Shown here one piece after another: positions 61,001-64,000 of a stretch of 64,000 nt of DNA. A model generated the notes under the pieces. The model did not search any database. It worked only from the letters and a program-made list of their open reading frames with translations, and had not been told where the DNA came from. The stretch comes from AP-15 sp963797115 (lineage in GTDB: Bacteria; Pseudomonadota; Alphaproteobacteria; ATCC43930; CGMCC-115725), in contig CAWCOH010000001.1 of the NCBI GenBank assembly GCA_963797115.1, forward strand, positions 2,852,001 to 2,916,000. Reading direction: 5' to 3'. Within the stretch, counting starts at the first letter, position 1; each line of letters begins with the position of its first letter. A program made the translations under genes and the position numbers.

Positions 61001-61915
61001 ATGGACCGCTTCGCCAGCATCACGGCCTTTGTCAGGGTTGCTGAGAGCGGCGGATTCTCGGCGGGTGGCCGCCGCCTGAACCTGTCAAAGGCGACGGTCA
61101 GCGACCAGGTTCAGGTGCTGGAAAACGCGCTCGGCGTGCGGCTGCTAAACAGGACTACCCGACGGGTCAGCTTGACCGAGATCGGCCGCGAATACTACGA
61201 GCGTTGCGTGCAGATCCTACATTACCTGGAGGAGGCGGATGAGGCCGCCAATGCGCCGCAGCTGAGCCCACATGGTCAGCTGCGAGTCTTCTGCCACCAC
61301 GGCGTCTCCCGGTTTGTCGCGCCGATTGCCAACCGCTTTTTGGCTCGCTACCCGGAAGCGTCGGTCGATTTGCGCACCGGCGACTTGATGATCGACCTGG
61401 TGCAGGAAGGGTTCGACCTGGCGATCACCGCGTTGCCGCCGCCCGGCTCGACCCTGATAAGGCGACGTCTGGCAGCGGGGCGGTGTATCTTGTGTTGCTC
61501 CCCGGCTTACCTCGAAAAACATCCCGCCCCGCGATGCCCGGAAGACCTCGCCGGTCACAACTGCCTGCGTTACACCTACGCGCCATTCGGCGACCGCTGG
61601 CCCTTTCTTGACGCTGGCGGTAATTCAGTATTCGCGCGAGTGTCGTGCAACCTGCTCACCACCTGTCCTGAGACACTACGCGCCGCGGTCATTGCCGGCA
61701 CCGGAATTGCGCTGGTTCCTTCGTTCGTGATCTTGGATCTGCTTATCTCGGGAGCGCTGGTGCCGCTGCTGCCCAACTACCGGGCGCCGGAATTTGAGTT
61801 GGTCGCAGTCTATCCTCACCGCCGGCACGTGACCGCCAAAGTGCGCGCCTTCATCGATATGCTGGTCGACCGGTTTGGCGAACACGAGCACCCACTCGGA
61901 CCAAGCGGAAGCTAA
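61001..61915 (+). CDS. LysR-family regulator, divergent from emrAB
   Basis: A 304-residue LysR regulator. The N-terminal helix-turn-helix is FVRVAESGGFSAGGRRLNLSKATVSDQV, followed by LENALGVRLLNRTTRRVSLT. The rest is the ligand-binding domain, ending with an acidic segment. A GGGGGAA site precedes the ATG. Divergent placement from emrA suggests it controls the efflux genes from the shared 114-base region, responding to a compound the pump exports. Confidence 0.88.
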   Translation: MDRFASITAFVRVAESGGFSAGGRRLNLSKATVSDQVQVLENALGVRLLNRTTRRVSLTEIGREYYERCVQILHYLEEADEAANAPQLSPHGQLRVFCHHGVSRFVAPIANRFLARYPEASVDLRTGDLMIDLVQEGFDLAITALPPPGSTLIRRRLAAGRCILCCSPAYLEKHPAPRCPEDLAGHNCLRYTYAPFGDRWPFLDAGGNSVFARVSCNLLTTCPETLRAAVIAGTGIALVPSFVILDLLISGALVPLLPNYRAPEFELVAVYPHRRHVTAKVRAFIDMLVDRFGEHEHPLGPSGS

Positions 61916-62174
61916 AATCTGCTCTGGGGCATGAAGAGCGGTTCCCGCCATCAAGGCTGAGCGGCCGTTATCCGTTACGAAAGCCGTCGATCGTTGCCTA
62001 TGATTAGGAGGATGTTGGCTTTTGGGTCAGGCTCTCAGAATCCGCGCCCCTTAAAATCGCTCATGTCTACTCTAGAGGAGATCTAACAACCTTCGCTACG
62101 GGCACTCGGCTTATATTCTACCATCTGAGGGTAATCAATCAGCGTCATTGGCCATCTGGCCGAGAACTGCCGAG

Positions 62175-62867
62175 TTATGCTACCTGTATTGAGCATGTCC
62201 CGTTCCGGCGGGGCCAGGCCTGCGCCAAGAGGGCCAGCGCGGCCGCAGACAACGGGATCCAGCCCTCCGATGCGCCCATCGTCCCGAGGGTGAGTGCGCT
62301 CGCGAGGCACCAGATGATCGGCGGGGCCGCGAGCAGCACGGTCCCGGCGCGGCGCGGCGCAAGCGACAGCAGACCGAGCGTCGCGATGGCGGTCGGATCC
62401 GGCGCGATGCCAACAAGTTCCGCCGCTTGCAGCGGTCGTCCCTTGACGAGCGCGATCAGCGGGTGCAACGCCAGGGCATAGACATAAAGCGCCATCCCGA
62501 TCACCCCCGCCACACAACGCCGAGCAGCGAAGGCGAGCGGGCCGCGCACGGTCCCGAGCCAGAGCACGACCAGCGCCTCGCCGACGAAGACGGGCACGAA
62601 ACAGGTCACCGCCCAGTTGATCGCCCCATAACGCGTCCAGAGAAATCCGAAGGATACGGAGAGCCAAGCTGCCGCGAGAACGGCCGGGATGGCGCGGTCG
62701 GCCCAGGCCCGCGGGCGGAAGAGCGTCGCCAGGATCACGGCGCCGATCAGCAGCACCAGGATCTGCAGCGGCCAGAGTGCCTCGTTCGCCAGCTCAAAGA
62801 GACGCCAGTAGGTGCGAGGGGAGAACAGCAGGAAGTCCCCAAGCCGATAGCTGCACCATTCCTGCAT
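62175..62867 (-). CDS. DUF6064 family membrane protein
   Basis: A 230-residue protein with about six hydrophobic segments. The start MQEWCSYRLGDFLLFSPRTYWRLFEL matches DUF6064 proteins (uncharacterised). Membrane helices include LQILVLLIGAVILATLF, AAWLSVSFGFLW and GVIGMALYVYALALHPLI. Its start overlaps the stop of the aldo/keto reductase gene by one base, so the two form an operon. The spacer 61916-62174 before it on the map holds nothing recognisable. Confidence 0.78.
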   Translation of the reverse strand: MQEWCSYRLGDFLLFSPRTYWRLFELANEALWPLQILVLLIGAVILATLFRPRAWADRAIPAVLAAAWLSVSFGFLWTRYGAINWAVTCFVPVFVGEALVVLWLGTVRGPLAFAARRCVAGVIGMALYVYALALHPLIALVKGRPLQAAELVGIAPDPTAIATLGLLSLAPRRAGTVLLAAPPIIWCLASALTLGTMGASEGWIPLSAAALALLAQAWPRRNGTCSIQVA

Positions 62868-63784
62868 CAGAACTCGCGGATATGGGCCACCATGCGCCGG
62901 CGCAACGCCTCGTCCGGCAACGGGCTCGCTGCCGCGGCAATGTTTTCGCGGACATGCTCGATCCGGGTGGTTGCCGGGATCGCGACAGTGACGGCCGGGT
63001 GGGAGAGGATGAACTTCAACATGAGCTGGGCCCAGCTCGAGGCGCCGATCTCGTCCGCCCAGCCCGGCAGCGCCACAGCCTCGAACCAGCGGATCAGCGA
63101 CTTCTGGCGGAACGGCCGGTTGACCATGACGGCGATGCCGCGGTCGCGCGCCAGCGGCAGTAGCCGCCTCTCGGGCTCCCGGTCGAGGACGTTGTAGGTG
63201 AGCTGCACGAAATCGAGCGGGTGCTCGCGCATGATCCGCTCGAGCAGCTCGTGCCGGCGCCCGTGCGAGGTCGTGATGCCGACGTGCCCGATCTCGCCCG
63301 CGGCCTTCATGGCGAACAGCGTCTCCAGATGCTCGCGCCAGTCGACGAGGTTGTGCACCTGCATGAGGTCGAAGCGCGGCACGCCCCATTTGCGCCGCGA
63401 GTCCGCGATCTGCTCGCGGCCGTCTCCGCCGGCCGGTGTCCAAACCTTGTCGGCCGCGAACACCGGCGGGTATCCGAGCTTCGCCAGACCATGGCCCACC
63501 GTGTCCTGGGACGAGCCGTACATCGGCGAGGAATCAATCACCGTTCCGCCCGCCTCGAAGAAGGCGGCCATGACCGCGACGAACTCGTGAAGCAGCACCG
63601 GATCCGTGCCGACATTGAAGGTGATCCAGGTGCCGAGGCCGACCACCGGGATGGACCTGCCCGAGGACGGGATCACACGCATCTGCGGCCGTGTGGTTTC
63701 GGCCCGGGACGCAACACCCGGCAGCCCCGCCGTGGCGATTGCCCCGAGGCCGCCCTTCAGCATGGTTCGTCGGTGGATGGGCAT
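62867..63784 (-). CDS. Tat-exported aldo/keto reductase
   Basis: A 305-residue aldo/keto reductase with a twin-arginine signal (HRRTMLKGGLGAIATAG, residues 4-20) cleaved near VASRAE, so it should act in the periplasm. The barrel shows GLGTWITFNVG, DSSPMYGSSQ (catalytic Tyr in the usual place), FAADKVWTP, DLMQVHNLVDW and IPATTRIEHV near the end. The start at 63784 is favoured by the signal peptide. The frame extends to 63937 only because it is joined to a duplicated amidase start; those 51 codons are not part of the family. NADPH binding in the periplasm is unusual for this family and makes the true cofactor uncertain. Confidence 0.82.
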   Translation of the reverse strand: MPIHRRTMLKGGLGAIATAGLPGVASRAETTRPQMRVIPSSGRSIPVVGLGTWITFNVGTDPVLLHEFVAVMAAFFEAGGTVIDSSPMYGSSQDTVGHGLAKLGYPPVFAADKVWTPAGGDGREQIADSRRKWGVPRFDLMQVHNLVDWREHLETLFAMKAAGEIGHVGITTSHGRRHELLERIMREHPLDFVQLTYNVLDREPERRLLPLARDRGIAVMVNRPFRQKSLIRWFEAVALPGWADEIGASSWAQLMLKFILSHPAVTVAIPATTRIEHVRENIAAAASPLPDEALRRRMVAHIREF

Positions 63785-63789
63785 CGGCT

Positions 63790-63945
63790 TATCAATTTCT
63801 CGCGGGTCGTAGAGCCGGCCGAGATCGGCGATCGTCAGAAAGGCAGTATCCATGTTGGCGGGCTCGCCATCGTGATGCCATCGGGGAGCGCTAGCTCGCA
63901 TCGGCGCCGGACCCCGGCGGGCGTCATTCGAGACCACTGACGACG
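63790..63945 (-). pseudogene. Duplicated 5' end of the amidase gene with upstream DNA
   Basis: Closely similar to 56337-56489. It carries the first 20 or so codons of the amidase (MDTAFLTIADLGRLYDPREI against MDPAFLTIAELSRLYDRREL), its leader, and the last codons of whatever gene lay upstream (...GVVSGLE and stop). The amidase piece then joins directly, in frame, to the aldo/keto reductase leader. No amidase catalytic part remains. Confidence 0.85.
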
Positions 63946-64000
63946 CCGCTGATCAGGTTGCCGGCGTATAGCGGGCCGAGATCGAGCTCGTCGCGGTCCG
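63924..64000 (-). CDS. C-terminal end of an unidentified gene cut by the window edge
   Basis: An open minus-strand frame entering from beyond 64000 and ending at a TGA (63924-63926). The visible 24 residues end DLGPLYAGNLISGVVSGLE. The same last few codons (GVVSGLE and stop) occur before the amidase at about 56480-56500, so this gene lay upstream of the ancestral amidase. Too short to name. Confidence 0.5.
   Translation of the reverse strand, partial: DRDELDLGPLYAGNLISGVVSGLE

Overview
The window is GC-rich chromosomal DNA that looks alphaproteobacterial (Rhizobiales or Rhodospirillales-like). This is inferred from gene content: NAD-type formate dehydrogenase accessory genes (fdhD, fdsD), a class III cyclase with TPR tail, a covalent-type UdgX, type 2 ArgC, a leucine-degradation pair and two tRNAs. 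There is no rRNA gene, plasmid origin, CRISPR array or intact transposase, so the placement is not firm.

Layout. 0-6 kb: formate dehydrogenase tail genes, Tat-exported Fe-superoxide dismutase, lipB, tRNA-Leu(GAG), isovaleryl-CoA dehydrogenase, a RidA protein and a second acyl-CoA dehydrogenase. 5.5-9.4 kb: a tight minus-strand run (Uma2 protein, threonine dehydratase-like enzyme, HhH-GPD glycosylase, O-acetylhomoserine sulfhydrylase) diverging from udgX. 11-17 kb: gamma-glutamyltransferase, dihydropyrimidinase and a PuuE-type deacetylase, interrupted by broken genes and an inverted partial copy of the superoxide dismutase gene. 17-24 kb: a DUF5681 gene, a GMC oxidoreductase, a truncated DHA2 transporter and a two-gene operon of unknown function. 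24-35 kb: argC, a CoA-transferase/ThDP-enzyme pair, two paralogous regulators with TPR domains (one intact, one broken), a broken PIN toxin with its antitoxin, and a tannase-family esterase.

35-44 kb: a glycosyltransferase and sugar epimerase, yajQ, tRNA-Glu(CTC), a TcuA-like flavoprotein, moaB, the paired TIGR04282/TIGR04283 glycosyltransferases and a divergent radical SAM protein. 44-52.7 kb: a CBS protein, a DUF5681 relic, a hydrolase/LLM-monooxygenase pair, two small envelope proteins, an acyl-CoA ligase and an orphan PD-(D/E)XK-like nuclease in visibly more AT-rich DNA. 52.9-64 kb: a frameshifted PhoD-like phosphatase, an amidase with its small partner, a chimeric universal stress protein, an EmrAB efflux pair with a LysR regulator, a DUF6064 membrane protein and a Tat-exported aldo/keto reductase.

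Two themes run through the window. The first is catabolism of small organic acids, amides and ring compounds. The second is extensive rearrangement: several genes exist both as an intact copy and as a truncated relic elsewhere in the window (superoxide dismutase, DUF5681, ThDP enzyme, amidase 5' end, aldehyde dehydrogenase 5' end). About eight genes appear broken by single-base shifts. Those shifts could be real decay or residual assembly error, and the sequence alone cannot separate the two. The best candidates for undescribed biology are the two-gene operon at 21.2-23.9 kb, the orphan nuclease at 51.3-52.6 kb, and the DUF5681 locus with its conserved downstream hairpin.
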